Assembly (NCBI RefSeq): GCF_003573695.1
Contig: NC_039364.1
Location: forward strand, 234,973,656 to 235,037,655
From: Papaver somniferum
Lineage: Eukaryota > Streptophyta > Magnoliopsida > Ranunculales > Papaveraceae
Reading direction: 5' to 3'
DNA length: 64,000 nucleotides
How positions within the stretch are numbered: position 1 is the first letter of the stretch; each line of letters starts with the position of its first letter. The translations under genes and the position numbers were made by a program. The notes beneath the pieces were generated by a model, which saw nothing but the letters and a program-made list of their open reading frames with translations, was not told where the DNA came from and made no database searches. Below are positions 11,388-22,645 of the stretch, piece after piece.

Positions 11388-11588
11388 TGACTACACCCAA
11401 GTAGATCTAACGATTATGAAACTATTAACATTCAAGATTCAAAGATAAACAATATGTAAATAACATAAAAGTAAAGATGAACACAATTATTTAACGTGGT
11501 TCGGCCTTGTAGACCTACATCTGAGGAGAAAAAATTATATCTTTATTATTGAAGGTATTATCCTCGAATGAATTACAAATATTACTTA
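11388..11588 (-). mobile_element. Fragment of an LTR (family F), cut by another LTR
   Basis: This piece is clearly related to 19185-19385: both share GACTACACCC, CTATTAACATTCAAGATTCA-like and TTAACGTGGTTCGGCCTTGT, and TTTATTATTGAAGGTATTA. The TTAACGTGGTTCGGCC block is a widely seen part of plant LTRs, here in minus orientation. The copy stops at 11588, where an LTR of another family begins; its counterpart at 19.2 kb continues without a break. Confidence 0.6.
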
Positions 11589-12440
11589 TGAAAAAGCGGG
11601 GGTCTAACAACCACACCCAATATTTCGTTCGGAAATATGTATGGACTAACTCCAATATAATTCCAAGAGAATCAATTAGACAGTCAGACTCAATCAAGGA
11701 AAGATATCCAAGAGTTATATCTCTTTCTCAAATCAATCAACAAATCAACATGAATGAATGCGTGAACTGATTGGTATGAGATTAACTTGAATGGTACCAA
11801 AGACCAATGATCAAGTCTCAATCAATTTCAATGAGCAACCAAATGCCAGATTTACCAATTGATTGAATTACGCACAACCTGTGATATTTCAATTAAATAA
11901 ACAAATATAATGCGGAAAAGAAATAATACAAACACCAGACGTTTTGTTAACGAGCAAACTGCAAAAACAGAAAAACCCTGGGACCTAGTCCAGATTTGAA
12001 CACCACACAGTATTAAGCCGCTACAGACCCTAACCTACTACAAGTTAACTTCGGACTGGAATGTAGTTGAGACCTAAACAAGTCGATTAAGGTACAGTTG
12101 CGTTCCTTACGTCTCTGAATCTCAGTAGGACTCTATGCACTTGATTCCCTTAGCTGATATCACCCACAAATAAGAGTTTGTACGACCCAAAGTCGAAGAC
12201 TTATAGACAAATCTGTCTCACACAGAAAAGCCTATTCTGATAGATAAATCTGACTCCCACAGAAATACCTTTGAAGTTTGTTCCGTCTTTTGATAAATCA
12301 AGGTGAACAGGAACCAATTGATAAACTGGTCTTATATTCCCGAAGAACAGCCTAGAAATATCAATCACCTCACAATAACTTAACTATATGGTAGTATAAG
12401 AAGATATCATGGAATCACAAAGAATGAGACGAAGAATAAT
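11589..12440 (-). mobile_element. Truncated LTR copy A (TGTTAGAG...TTTTTCA family)
   Basis: Read on the minus strand this is the 3' 850 bp of the LTR seen complete at 31001-33336. The terminus TGAAAAAGCGGGGG is at 11589. Shared landmarks include the CCCAATATTTCG block, GAGTTAGTCCATAC, GATTGAGTCTGACTGTCTA and the CCCTGGGACCTAGTCC region. Similarity is lost near 12440, so the 5' part is deleted. It sits inside the family F fragment. Confidence 0.65.
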
Positions 12441-12675
12441 ATAATATATAAAGACAAACGAGGATAATGTAACATATATTCCATATATAATGTTATAGTC
12501 CTTTTTGCTTTCTTTAAATGTCGATTGAAACTCATACTTTACCGCCAACATTTATTGTTGAACTTATGAACATTAAGAAACTTATTAGTATTTATAGTGC
12601 ATTCTTCAGGCCCTATTTTTCATTCTGGGCTTGCAAAATAATTGAATGCTCTTACTCTGATCGTGTTTACTCTCG

Positions 12676-13620
12676 TATATGGAATACTCAATATATCTCG
12701 GAAGTTACGCCCATTGTTTTTGTTATCCGACTATATTTTGTTGTATATGTGAGACATTGTTCTTAGAACGTATATGTGAGACATTATTCTTAGAATGTAT
12801 AAGGAAACCAAAAATAGCAATAATGTGAGTTGAAACTAACAGTATATATACATTTTATTTCATTGTTGCACATTTTCATATAAAGTGTGTGTTATAACAC
12901 AATGTAACATGATATTACTTATCAAAACATGATCAAGAAAGTATAAAGTAAATAATCCTAGTGACTAAACAAGTTTATTAAAGCTAAATACTATTTTTTT
13001 CTTCTGAATCTCATATGTTTAATGTTTTTCTTCAAAACCTCGTAATGAGATGAAACAAGTCTAATATTTAAGATATAACTAGCATTACTTACCATTGTTT
13101 TACCAAAATTCATGTCAACTAAGAAAAATATCATAATCGAAAGATCGACGGGGGAAAGTAAATAAAAACTAATTAAACTAATTCTTATTTTATATTCTCT
13201 TCTATGATATCTAATCCAAATCCAATAACTCATTGCTCTTTAATAAACAACTTCTGCAATAGTTGTTAAAAACATTTAGATGGCGGAAAATAAAAGTGGT
13301 GGATGAATAAAGAAATGTTGGACGCAAACTGAGTTACAGGTGATGTTTAATACCGGTAGTGTGGATCTATAAACATGATGGTATGGGTGTGTATAGAGAA
13401 AACAATAGGAAAACAACTAGGGATACAAATCTTAGTGCTAGAGGAAGTGCATACCGAATGAGAAAAACAAGTTTGATGTATAACCATTCCATAAATATTT
13501 AATCGTGAAGGTGAAATCCTTATTAACATCATACGCCTTAACGTACTCCTATAATGATTGGCCTTATTTACATTTAATGTCTAAAATAACAAAAACCGGC
13601 TTGTAAGGTTAGGGTTGCCT
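12676..13620. repeat. Segmental duplicate A1, partner of A2
   Basis: This about 945-bp segment matches 15211-16310 in order and content: ACTCAATATATCTCGGAAGT, AATAATGTGAGTTGAA, GTAACATGA(T/G)ATTA, AAACAAGTTTATTA, CATGATGGTAT and a degenerate CGGCTT...TCCAAGGCTATAA end. It is non-coding by eye. It precedes TOC1 fragment P1, while A2 follows fragment P2, so the whole looks like a rearranged tandem duplication. Confidence 0.65.
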
Positions 13621-13694
13621 CCAAGGCTATAATTCAATATTCATAATATTTTTTACTTGTACATTGCTCGAGCGTTTTTTATCTATTAACATCA

Positions 13695-14663
13695 TGACCG
13701 AAGAGAAAATCAAGTTTGCAGGAATTCAAAGGAGGAAGAACAAACCTCTACACTCTTGTTGGCTCCAAGAAATGAAGTTGAACTTGATGTTTCTCGTGGA
13801 AAGGGATTCCCTCCATTTCATTATTAATGATGACACAAGTTATGATTTCTTCATTTTCCCAATTATATCAGGGAACCCCACAAGATATGTCAAATAATTC
13901 TACTTCAGATATGTCTCCTTGTATTCATATTCGGCAACACACCAATATACATGAGATGACATCCTTCCTATTTTACCCTTTTATGCAACAGGGGTAAATG
14001 ACCACTACATACATGTGGCCGCCAGTTGTAGGTGTTCCTTCAAGTGAAGTAAAACCAACTCAGGTTGAAATAAGAGAAGCAACACTAATCAAGTTTAGAT
14101 ATAAGAGGAAAAAATGTGTTTCGATAAGAAGTTCAGGTATATTAACCGAAAGAAACTTGTTGAAAGAAGGCCTCGTGTACGAGGTCAATTTGTGAGGCTA
14201 ACAAATAGCATAGAGGTTGATCTGAATGGGCAACCTACTATTGATGATTATGATGGCGATGAAGAAGAGGATGCATCATTTTCCATCATCTCAGTAGCAT
14301 CCATCTTAGAGTTAATTTCCTTCCCCGCGTTGCAATCTTATAATTTCGTTTTTGTCAAATCTAGGTCATCCTAAAAGACTGACGGTTTGTATAGCTTACC
14401 TCCATGCTGGTGCAGTGTTGTAATTTGTTTTTTGTCAGATAACGCGACGAGCTATAGCTTAGCACCACGTGAATGCCGATATTGGGGCATTTTTAAGGTG
14501 ATCAGGGAAGTTTTCTACCGAAACTGAAGCGGAATGTAATTAAATTTTTCTTGTTGTGCCTCATTGTGGGGAAAAACTCTAATATTTCTCTTAGGTTATG
14601 TTTATTTGACACCCCGTTTTACAGGGACTTTTTTTGACTAAAATTGAAAAATATTTCCCACCA
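13695..14663 (+). pseudogene. TOC1 3'-end fragment P1 (CCT domain, 3'UTR and downstream spacer)
   Basis: The plus strand carries a decayed copy of the last TOC1 exon from about RISKEEEQ onward (SKEEEQ-like to the end), then TOC1 3'UTR, then spacer. The CCT domain is split over two frames by a small deletion near 14110: MWPPVVGVPSSEVKPTQVE in one frame and KFRYINRKKLVERRPRVRGQ in the next. It matches TOC1 at 39660-40240 closely. The normal end DEEEDVDE plus stop has been lost by a deletion of roughly 90 bp, after which 3'UTR sequence resumes (CCTAAAAGACTGACG; compare 33655-33675 reversed). The copy ends in AATATTTCCCACCACA, also found upstream of the WD40 gene. It cannot encode a working protein. 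Confidence 0.85.
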
Positions 14664-15145
14664 CATGCCAATTTACCTGGGATGGAATCTTTCTCATATT
14701 ACCATTTTATGCAACACGGAAAATTACCACTACACACATGTAGCCACCGATTGTAAGTGTGCCTTCAAGTGAAGAAAAACCGACTCAGTTTGAAAAAAGA
14801 GAGTCAACACTAATCAAGACTAGACAGAAGAGGAAAGACATGGGTACATTAACTGGAGGAAACTTGCCGAAACAAGTCCTCATGTATGAGGTCAATTTTT
14901 AGTGTAGAGGTTGATATGAATCGAAAACCTACTTTTGATAATTTTGATGGTGATGAAGAAGAAGATGTTTATGAATAAGTGTACCAAAACCAACGCGGAA
15001 TGCAATTAAATTTTCTTCGTGATGTATTATCATTTTGTGACTCATTGAAGGAAAAACTCTAATATTTCTCTTAGTTTATGTTTATTTTACACCCCTAGTT
15101 TTACAAGGACTTTTTAACTAAAATTGGAAAATATTTCCCATCTTC
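14664..15145 (+). pseudogene. TOC1 3'-end fragment P2, more decayed
   Basis: This second copy follows P1 directly. It begins at GCCAATTTACCTGGGATGG (TOC1: the Ala-Asn-Val-Pro-Gly-Met-Ala segment) and passes through ACACACATGTAGCCACC (premature stop in the MWPP motif), the CCT remnant, and GATGAAGAAGAAGATGTTTA followed by a TAA that matches the native stop position. Most of the 3'UTR is missing, but the final spacer (AAAAACTCTAATATTTCTCTTAG...AAATATTTCCCA) is kept. It is more mutated than P1, with several frame breaks. Confidence 0.8.
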
Positions 15146-15210
15146 CTGTCCTGACCAGCAAAATAACTTTAATGACATTAGTTTGCTCGCGGGGTTACAC
15201 TTGCACATAA

Positions 15211-16310
15211 AAACTCAATATATCTCGGAAGTGGTGGCCATTCTTTTTGTTATTAGATTATATTTTGTTGTTATTGCACTACCAAATATTATATGTGCTA
15301 CATTTTTCTTAGTGCGTATATATATATGTAGGGAATTCAAAAATAAAAATAATGTGAGTTGAAGCTAATAGTATATATATACTTTTTATTTTATTGTTTA
15401 ACAATTTTATATAAAATATGTGTTTCAACACGATGTAACATGAGATTATTTATAAGTACATGAAAAAGAAAGTGTTAAGTAATTAATGATAATGACCAAA
15501 CAAGTTTATTATATCTAAATACCGTTTTTCTTCTAAATTTTATATGTTTGATGTCTCGCTTAAAAACCTCATAATTAGATGAAAAGAGCATAGCATAACG
15601 TTTAAGATATAACTAGCAACACTAACCTTTTTTTTACTTAACGTCCAATAAGTAAATACCATATTTGAAAAATCATCAGGGGAAAGTAAAGTAAAAATTA
15701 ATTAATTAAACTAATTCTTATTTTCTATTTCATTCTATAAGATCTAATCCAAATCAAATAACTCATTTCTCTTTAATAAACAAGTTTTACAACAGTTGTT
15801 AAAAACATTCAGATGGCAAAAAAGAAAAGTGACAGATGAATAAAGAAATGTTGAAGACAAAGTGAGTTGCATGTGATGCTTAGGACTGATAGTGTGGATC
15901 TATAACATGATGGTATATGTGGTGTATATAGAAAACACTATGAGAATAATTAGGGATACAAGAGGTTGATGGTAGACTCGATGCATAAAGAATGAGAGAA
16001 ACAAGTTTGATGCATAAACTTTTCATAAATATTTACACGTGAAGATGAAATCCTCATTAACATATATTGATTACGCCTTATCGTACACTTCTAATAATGA
16101 CGAGACTTATTTAATTTAATATCGTAAATAATTAAAAAAATTTAAGGTCGTGCATATTTGTAGATAAACACAAATGTCGATGCTGTTTTCGACTTGCTAA
16201 AATTTAGAGATGAAGTTCAATTTTTTATCTCACTATTAAATCCATGTGCCCAACTCACCTCAAAATTCGGCTTAGAATGTTTGGGTTTCCTTCCAAAGCT
16301 TATAAACTGC
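15211..16310. repeat. Segmental duplicate A2, partner of A1
   Basis: It is the counterpart of 12676-13620, with the same ordered landmarks and visible divergence plus small indels. It is non-coding by eye. It lies downstream of P2. Confidence 0.65.
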
Positions 16311-16447
16311 AGGATCTTTAGTTTCTTATTAATGTGAGATTAATCTAAACACGTTCCTTTACGTGTAGCTTATTTGTGTCTATCATGTAGACTTTTAATC
16401 GTGTGATACGAGATAGGTACTGTAATCAAATTAGACTCATCACGAAT
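16311..16447. other. Short spacer before LTR copy B
   Basis: No gene or repeat was recognised. Confidence 0.4.
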
Positions 16448-16901
16448 TGAAAAGTAGAGGGTACCAAGTACAACACCAAAATTTAATTCGGAACATGTAT
16501 GACAAACTTCTTATAATCAGTAGCACAAATCAACAATATATATTTGATACTTATGATGACAAGTTTAACTTGGATGATCTCAAAAATCAATATTCTGAAC
16601 TGTTATAAAACCGAATCCCAACAAGAATAAATCTTGTAATATTTCTTTCAAGATACGGATTCTCAAGAATAAATCATGTAGGTTCTATACAGTCTTTTAG
16701 GCTTAAAAACCTGTCTAGCTTATTTTAACGTATTACTTGTGAAATTTCAAGTATAAAGATAAATAATATAATATGTAATAGAAATAATATGAGACGCTAT
16801 AAATTTTGTTAACGAGGAAACTGCAAAGAAGAAAAACCTCGGGACTTAGTCCAGAACCTGGAACACCATACTGTATTATGCCGCTACAGAAACTAGCCTA
16901 C

Positions 16902-17639
16902 TAGGGGTGTAAATTGGGATAGCCAGGCAGCCCAGCCCAAAAACTAAGACAGGTCGGGTGGGCCAGGCTTAATATTTGCGTTCCCGTAAGAAAATTCAAG
17001 CAGGGTAAAAGTAGATAATTTGCTACCCAAAGTCCGTTCAAAGCCCGATTTTTATACGGGCAGGCCAGATCGGGCCGGACAAGCCACTATTTTGAAAATA
17101 TTTTTTGTTAAAAAGGTTTAAATTTTCAAATGGATGGTATTAAATTTATTTATTTTTAATACAGTATCCTTTTGTTTCTAACATTGCATATCATAAGTGA
17201 TAGTATTATTTTGTATTTAAATTAGAATGACAAATTTCTTATTTTAACCTATGATAAATAATCAATTAGAGTACAATAAACTTTCTAAATAAGAAAATAT
17301 ATTACCATCAATGTTTTGAAAAGGTTAATTATAAGAAAAAAAACTATATATTTTATTTTTCTAGATACAAAATTGACAATTATAAAAGGATGGTAACTTT
17401 TAAATATTTTTATGAGGATACTAAATGGTTGATGGCATAGGTATCAGGCCGGGCACCAGGTCGGGTATCAGGCCGGGCATGATAATTAATTGCAAATCCC
17501 AAGACCGCCCAATAAATTGATCCAGACCAGGCCAGGCGGCCCGCGACGGGCCATAATAGGCTTTGGGATACTTCGAGTACATGCAGGCTCAGGCGGGTAC
17601 AGGCATGCCGAGTATTTTCGGGTATTATTTACACCCCTA
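16902..17639. mobile_element. Non-autonomous hAT-type element
   Basis: The element is 738 bp and has terminal inverted repeats TAGGGGTGTAAAT at left and ATTTACACCCCTA at right, a typical hAT end. It is flanked by an 8-bp near-duplication, TAGCCTAC (16894-16901) and TAGCCTTC (17640-17647), the length hAT transposases make. Removing the element rejoins LTR sequence that is continuous in copy A (12020-12065). The inside is GC-rich near both ends (repeated CAGGCCGGGC) and has no transposase. Confidence 0.8.
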
Positions 17640-17944
17640 TAGCCTTCTATAAGACTTCAGATTGGGACGTAGTTGAGACTGAATCGACCCTACGAACAAT
17701 TCAACTTCAGTTGTGCTCCTTACTTATTTTGGATCTCGGAAGTCCCTATATTAAAAGATTCCCCTAGATGACGTCCTTTACAGTCTTAGGAGTTGCTTCA
17801 ACTCAAGTGCAGACTTTTATTACTATTCTACCTCTAAATATCCAACTTGATTTCCTTCAGACAGATATTCAATCAAGGTATGAAAATTAATATACTGTGA
17901 GGGAATTTCAATAACAGAAGATATGAAGAGTAGCTTGAACTTAT

Positions 17945-18066
17945 CCTCTTCAAAAATGCTCCTTTGACACCATCGATAAATCAAGATGGAAGGATTCAAA
18001 TGAAGAAGAGCATCTACACTCTTGTTGGATCTAAGAAATGAAGTTCAAGTTCATGTTTCTCGTGGA
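17945..18066 (+). pseudogene. TOC1 fragment P3, embedded in an LTR
   Basis: About 120 bp match the last TOC1 exon in sense orientation: TCCTTTGACACCAT, AAATCAAGATGG, AAGAAATGAAGTTCAAGTT and ATGTTTCTCGTGG (TOC1 segment TPLRNQDGRISKEEEQ...NDVQVNVSRG). Flanking sequence on the right (GCTTTGTGATTACTTTTTATATCTT) belongs to the LTR family. The same LTR family at 31001-33336 has no such stretch. GAAGAAGAGC is repeated at 18002 and 18064, possibly a by-product of repair. Confidence 0.7.
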
Positions 18067-18889
18067 AGAAGAGCTTTGTGATTACTTTTTATATCTTACC
18101 TATCCGAGATAAATCTCGAGCAAATCTTAGAGAAGATAGTACTCAATGCGATAGAAAAACTAAGATCATAAAATACAACTACAAAGAGAATAATTGGGTC
18201 TGGCTTCACGAATCCCAGATTAAGTCTTCAATTCGTTAACCTATACGGTTTTGGAAAAACCTAGGTTAAAAGATAATCGACTCTAGTCGCAACTAGGACA
18301 CAAAAAAGTGTCGGGATTAGGTTTTTCAGTTTCTAGAGTTCTCCCTTATATAATCTTCAAATCAGGGTTTGATATCTTAGAAACAAAGAAATCAATACTC
18401 GTTGTTAGCTGAAAACCTGATTTAAGATTCAAGTTAAGTTTGCTTAAATACAAAGCAATATATCTCCATTGTTAGATGGTCTTAGCTTGTTACACATAAA
18501 TGAAATATACCTTCATTTAGATATGGGTAACCGTACCTAAACGTGTATATTGAGTTAGCTCAACAATAGTTAACCGAAGTTATCCATATGAATACTTTTG
18601 TATTAACTACATTCATCTAACACCTCTATATCAAATATGATTATCAATCAAACATGAAATATAATAAAATGAATTTAATTGTGTTACTCATAGATTTTTT
18701 CAAATGTACATATCTCATAGAAGTATATAAGAAATAATAGAAGAAAAACCGGATTGATTCATGAGAATCAATTCATGAACATTAAGTCATGGTTTGCAAA
18801 GATTGCATCCCTTAATTTATTAATGTATTTGTTCATGAGTATGAAAGTATACTCAATCTGATTTTAGAATTTTACCAACTAAGTTTACA

Positions 18890-19110
18890 AATGGGTACGC
18901 AAACTATAGTTCCGGACTTTGGTTTTGTCCGGCAGTTTGCAAACCAGTATGCATATTGCCATCCCGGACCTTAACTCAGGTAGAACTGTTCGCATACTGG
19001 TATGCAAACTTGGTTCCTGGACTTTATGAGTTAAAACTATTCGCATATTGGTATGCAAACTTGGTTTCCGGACCTGAATCATACCACAACAGTTTGCATA
19101 TTGGTATGCA
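18890..19110. repeat. Short interspersed repeat of a GTATGCAAAC motif
   Basis: The phrase GCATA(C/T)TGGTATGCA(A/T)AC recurs at 18990, 19043 and 19096, with related forms near 18895 and 18940, separated by TCCGGAC(C/T)T-type spacers. Spacing is about 52 bp. The position corresponds to the 31590-31860 part of the LTR family, which holds similar GTCCGCGAAC repeats, so this is an internal repeat of the LTR rather than a separate locus. Confidence 0.6.
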
Positions 19111-19184
19111 TACTTTGTTGTATCCAGATAATGGTTAATTGTTCTAACTCCCATTTTAATCATTGAAACATCCTTAGAAGACGA

Positions 19185-20100
19185 CTACACCCAATTAGAT
19201 ATAACGATGATGAAACTACTAACATTCAAGATTCAATGATAAAAAAGATGTAAAGAACACGAAAGTAAAGATGAACACAAGTATTTAACGTGGTTCGGCC
19301 TTGTAGACCTACATCCACGGAGAAGAAACTGAATCTTTATTATTGAAGGTATTACCCTTAAATGATTTACAAATATCACTTAGGCTTATCACTCTTTCTT
19401 TCTCTAAATATCTCTCTAAAATTCTCTGTAGAAATACCATCTAAAATTACATGTTCATCTCCTTCTACATGATCTGGTATTTATAGACAAACTGGACTCG
19501 TGAAGGCATGATTTGGTGTTTTCGGGTTGGTGATGCTATCGTACATCTTATCATCACTCGGATGGGTCCTCTATTGTTGTCCTTCAGAGTTTATAGTCTG
19601 AATATTCCTCTCGAGTCATATTGCATCATTCATTTATCGCATTGCTCCATCCTTGGAATCATCGTACTACACTTTCTTCGGATCATATTGCTAATCGTTT
19701 TCATCCAATCTTCTGACTCGATGTACTTTCATCCACAGTTGTATCGCACCTCTTCTGATTCTCATTAAATGCCTTTTCCTCTTTTAGACTTGATTATCTG
19801 TGTGATTTGACTACTCCTTACACGCGTCCTTCATGTGGCTATGCAACAGATGTCTTGGTTTAGATGCAGTCACCTTTTTAGGTGTGATTCAATTCATCCT
19901 TCTTGTTATACTATCATGAGATCATCTCGTGTGATGCTTAAACGTGGCGATTGGCTATTTAGCCCTCACAGTTTCACTGGACCGGACCCTACCTATAATA
20001 GTCAGGGCCGCTTCCTAACGGTTTCGAGTCCGGTTCCTAAATAGCTGACCCATAACCGGATCCTATAATAATCCCAGGTACGTACTCATCGGTTTCGGGT
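19185..20100 (-). mobile_element. LTR of family F, minus orientation
   Basis: The left end matches 11388-11588 (GACTACACCC, TTAACGTGGTTCGGCCTTGT, CCACGG). A TATA box is visible on the minus strand at 19478-19485 (TATTTATA on plus), placing the U3 promoter to the right and R-U5 to the left. No protein-coding region is visible. The right limit is uncertain; a GC-rich stretch with CCGGACCCTA motifs begins at about 19975. Confidence 0.5.
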
Positions 20101-20783
20101 GCCCGTTGAGTATCAAGAAAACTATCAAAAAAAATCTCCAAAAATTAATATCTTTCTCATTTTGGCTTGAATGAAAATTACTTTTAATTAAAGTTTAACA
20201 TGATTTTTCTATCAATGTTCTAAATAAAGATTAAATATAAGGGTGAAAAATGAAAAACGAAAAAATAAGCCGAAACTAGAAAATAATTGGAATTTTGCTA
20301 AAATAATGAATTAAAGAGTGAATAACCGGATACCCGAATTGGACTCGAAATCTTAACGGGTCCAAACGAGTAATGCACGTCAGATCTTAGGTTACTGATG
20401 GGCCCAATATAATTATAGGACCCGGAACCGGACCCTAATCAACCGGGTCTGGTTCGGGATAATGGGTAATCATTAACATCTGTAAATACGAGGATACCCA
20501 AAAACACCACAATCTTTCGAATATCAAGCTATAAGTCTGGTATCTTAAGTCTTATACCTTGTGTGATTGTCTATGGACATAGTCGAGACAATACAACTTA
20601 AGTCTTATACCTTGTGTGATTTTCTATGGATGAGGTCGAGACAATACGACAACAAGATATTTACTTGACAATAGTTACAGTAATAACCGATGGACTATTA
20701 GGATCAACTTTCAAGTATTTAGGATTAACGTACATGTGTAATTTAATCAATTATATTAACAATTATAATGCATAAATATAGCC
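20101..20783. other. Unassigned repeat-derived stretch
   Basis: No gene was found. Positions 19975-20090 and 20390-20480 both hold GGACCGGACCC/CCGGGTCTGG motifs in opposite sense and could be ends of a short DNA transposon, but matching duplications were not found. Positions 20545-20600 carry a short direct duplication (ACTTAAGTCTTATACCTTGTGTGATT). The part from about 20481 onward resembles the end of an LTR in minus orientation and may be the far end of LTR copy E, split by the Gypsy element. Confidence 0.35.
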
Positions 20784-21259
20784 AATTCTGGTGGAACCAA
20801 ACACTCATACCAGCTATGTTATGATATATCACATCTTTCCACAAAGTTTCAGCAATTGAATCGCACAAAAACTCCTCCAAAATCCGATCGAAAAATCTAC
20901 CTGAGAATGGAAATGTTTTCCCGCCAAAATATTTTTTTGAATTTGTGAAGAAGGTCACCCCTTATCCAGTGGTCGCCCCTTATTCGTTGCTGGAGTCCGA
21001 ATAACACATTCCCTTGGGTGCCTTTAGTAATTTTTCTGGGGTGTTTCCAACACTTTTTCTGGGTTCCTCCGGCGCATTTCTAGGGTGCCTTTAGTACTTT
21101 ATCCTGGGATGTCAAACACCACTTTTCGAGCCAATTTCGCCGCAAGAGCTTATTTTTCCAAAAACATCTACAAAGACATAAAATAACAAAATTAATACAA
21201 AATCGAGCACTAACAAGACATACAATTGAGACAAATTAGACACATACATGTGCCTATCA
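20784..21259 (-). repeat. Truncated 3' LTR of the Gypsy derivative
   Basis: It matches 26106-26584 throughout with small differences (for example GGGTGTTTCC versus GGGTATTTCA). The homology stops at 20784, so about two thirds of this LTR is missing compared with the 5' copy. Confidence 0.75.
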
Positions 21260-22343
21260 ACACCCCAAAACTTATTATTTTCTAGTCCTCGAGCAAAACT
21301 AATCTAGAAAAATAAAATCCTAACTCACTAGGTGTCCCTAGTGACCGAGTTAATCTCGGGAGGGTTTACCAGAGGTGTACCCACAAAACCAATACTCCAG
21401 ACCCTAGCTATCTATGCAGAACCTTGGAAGGCACTAAATAATCTCCTTGGTTGGCATACTCTCATTAACTACAGGAGGAAGTACCCTGATGCGAAATTCC
21501 AATTGTTGTACACGAGTTTGCCCGCAAGCATACTAAAATTCAAATATAAGTGACAGAGCTCTACTCAGATAGTTTCTGGACATCATAACCGGAGTCAACC
21601 AATCACATGGAAGATTAAGAAGATGGATAAAGAGAAAAAACGTAGATGTTGACTAAGGTGAACCTATCCTAATGGACTGAGATGCCGGTCTGACTAATAT
21701 CAACACGACTGGCATATACAAGGGAACCAGTAGTCGATAATCCTAACTCTAGGTCAACACAACTGGCATATACAAGGGTTCCAGTGGTTGATTTTATTGA
21801 ATTTATTCTGGTTGGTCTGATGGTCTGGTCTCAATTTATTTTATTTTTGGTATCCCAATCACTCTATTTCACCCTAGCACTGGTAACAACAAAAGAGAAA
21901 AAAATAAGTGATCAGGATTATTTAGATGTTTCCATCACGATATATGGTGAAACTACCATTTTTTTTTTAATTCTAACACCTGAGCTCCGTGCTTTTATGA
22001 ATAGACTCTTTAGATGTTTCCATCTAATCAGATTGGTTCCTCAACTCCTACAACCAAGATGTTCCCATCCACTTAGATTGGTTAGTGCAAACCTTAATAG
22101 GCATAAATTTATAGGCTCCGGAGTTCAATAATTGCAACTAAAAAGTTTCTCCCATACCCCCAAACTTAAATCTAACATTGTCCTCAATGTTCTAAAGATA
22201 ATATTAAAAGCATGAACAAGGAGAAACTGATACCATTTGAAGTAAAAGAGTTAAGGAAAGATGTTACTGTGTTGCATGTGAATGGGTTACCTCCCAATAA
22301 GTGCTAAGTTTAAAGTCTTCAGCCAGACTTAGGAAAGGATTAG

Positions 22344-22619
22344 TCAACTCGAACCATAAAGTAACAGTCGAAATAATTGTGGCTCTTCAAAACCAAATAG
22401 AGCTGACCAAAGAAAACTGCAATAAACCAAGAAAGTGAACAAGACTAGCATGCCCTTACCTAGTTTCCTGATAACTATCGCTAACTGTGGTTCAGGTTCA
22501 GGTTCTATAAAAGAGTCTAGATAAATTATTTTCTTTGGCTGGATTTCCTCATAGGTGGGATCCGAATCATTAGGTCCTAGAGTCTGGAAAAACTCAAATA
22601 GGATCTTAGAAGCGCACAA
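22344..22619 (-). pseudogene. Hydrophobic ORF of the Gypsy derivative
   Basis: This is a 91-residue frame with an acidic stretch FIEPEPEPQLAIVIRKLGKG followed by a hydrophobic segment (MLVLFTFLVYCSFLWSALFG) that could span a membrane, then FEEPQLFRLLLYGSS. It belongs to the retroelement interior. I cannot name a family. It may be continuous with the upstream frame through a frameshift. Confidence 0.4.
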
Positions 22620-22645
22620 TAATAACCTAAATAACTGAGGATCCT

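Larger units (their letters stand above)
16448..19182 (-). mobile_element. LTR copy B with nested hAT element and TOC1 fragment
   Basis: In minus orientation, this copy begins (left) at TGAAAAGTAGAGGGTACC and follows the LTR family of 31001-33336: CCTCGGGACTTAGTCC, TATGCCGCTACAGA, the TATATAAGG-type promoter near 18350, and AATCATTGAAACATCCTTAGA at the right end (counterpart at 31468-31490 reversed). The 5' 450 bp of the LTR are absent because family F sequence starts at about 19185. It carries an hAT insertion at 16902-17639 and a TOC1-derived stretch at 17945-18066. Confidence 0.6.

Noticed and set aside
13998..14374. A small intact CCT-domain gene
   Set aside because: The CCT domain is split between two frames, the native end is deleted, and 3'UTR sequence follows: it is a TOC1 pseudogene fragment.
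19508..20044. Plus-strand open frames at 19.5-20.0 kb
   Set aside because: They lie within a minus-oriented LTR and show no recognisable domain.
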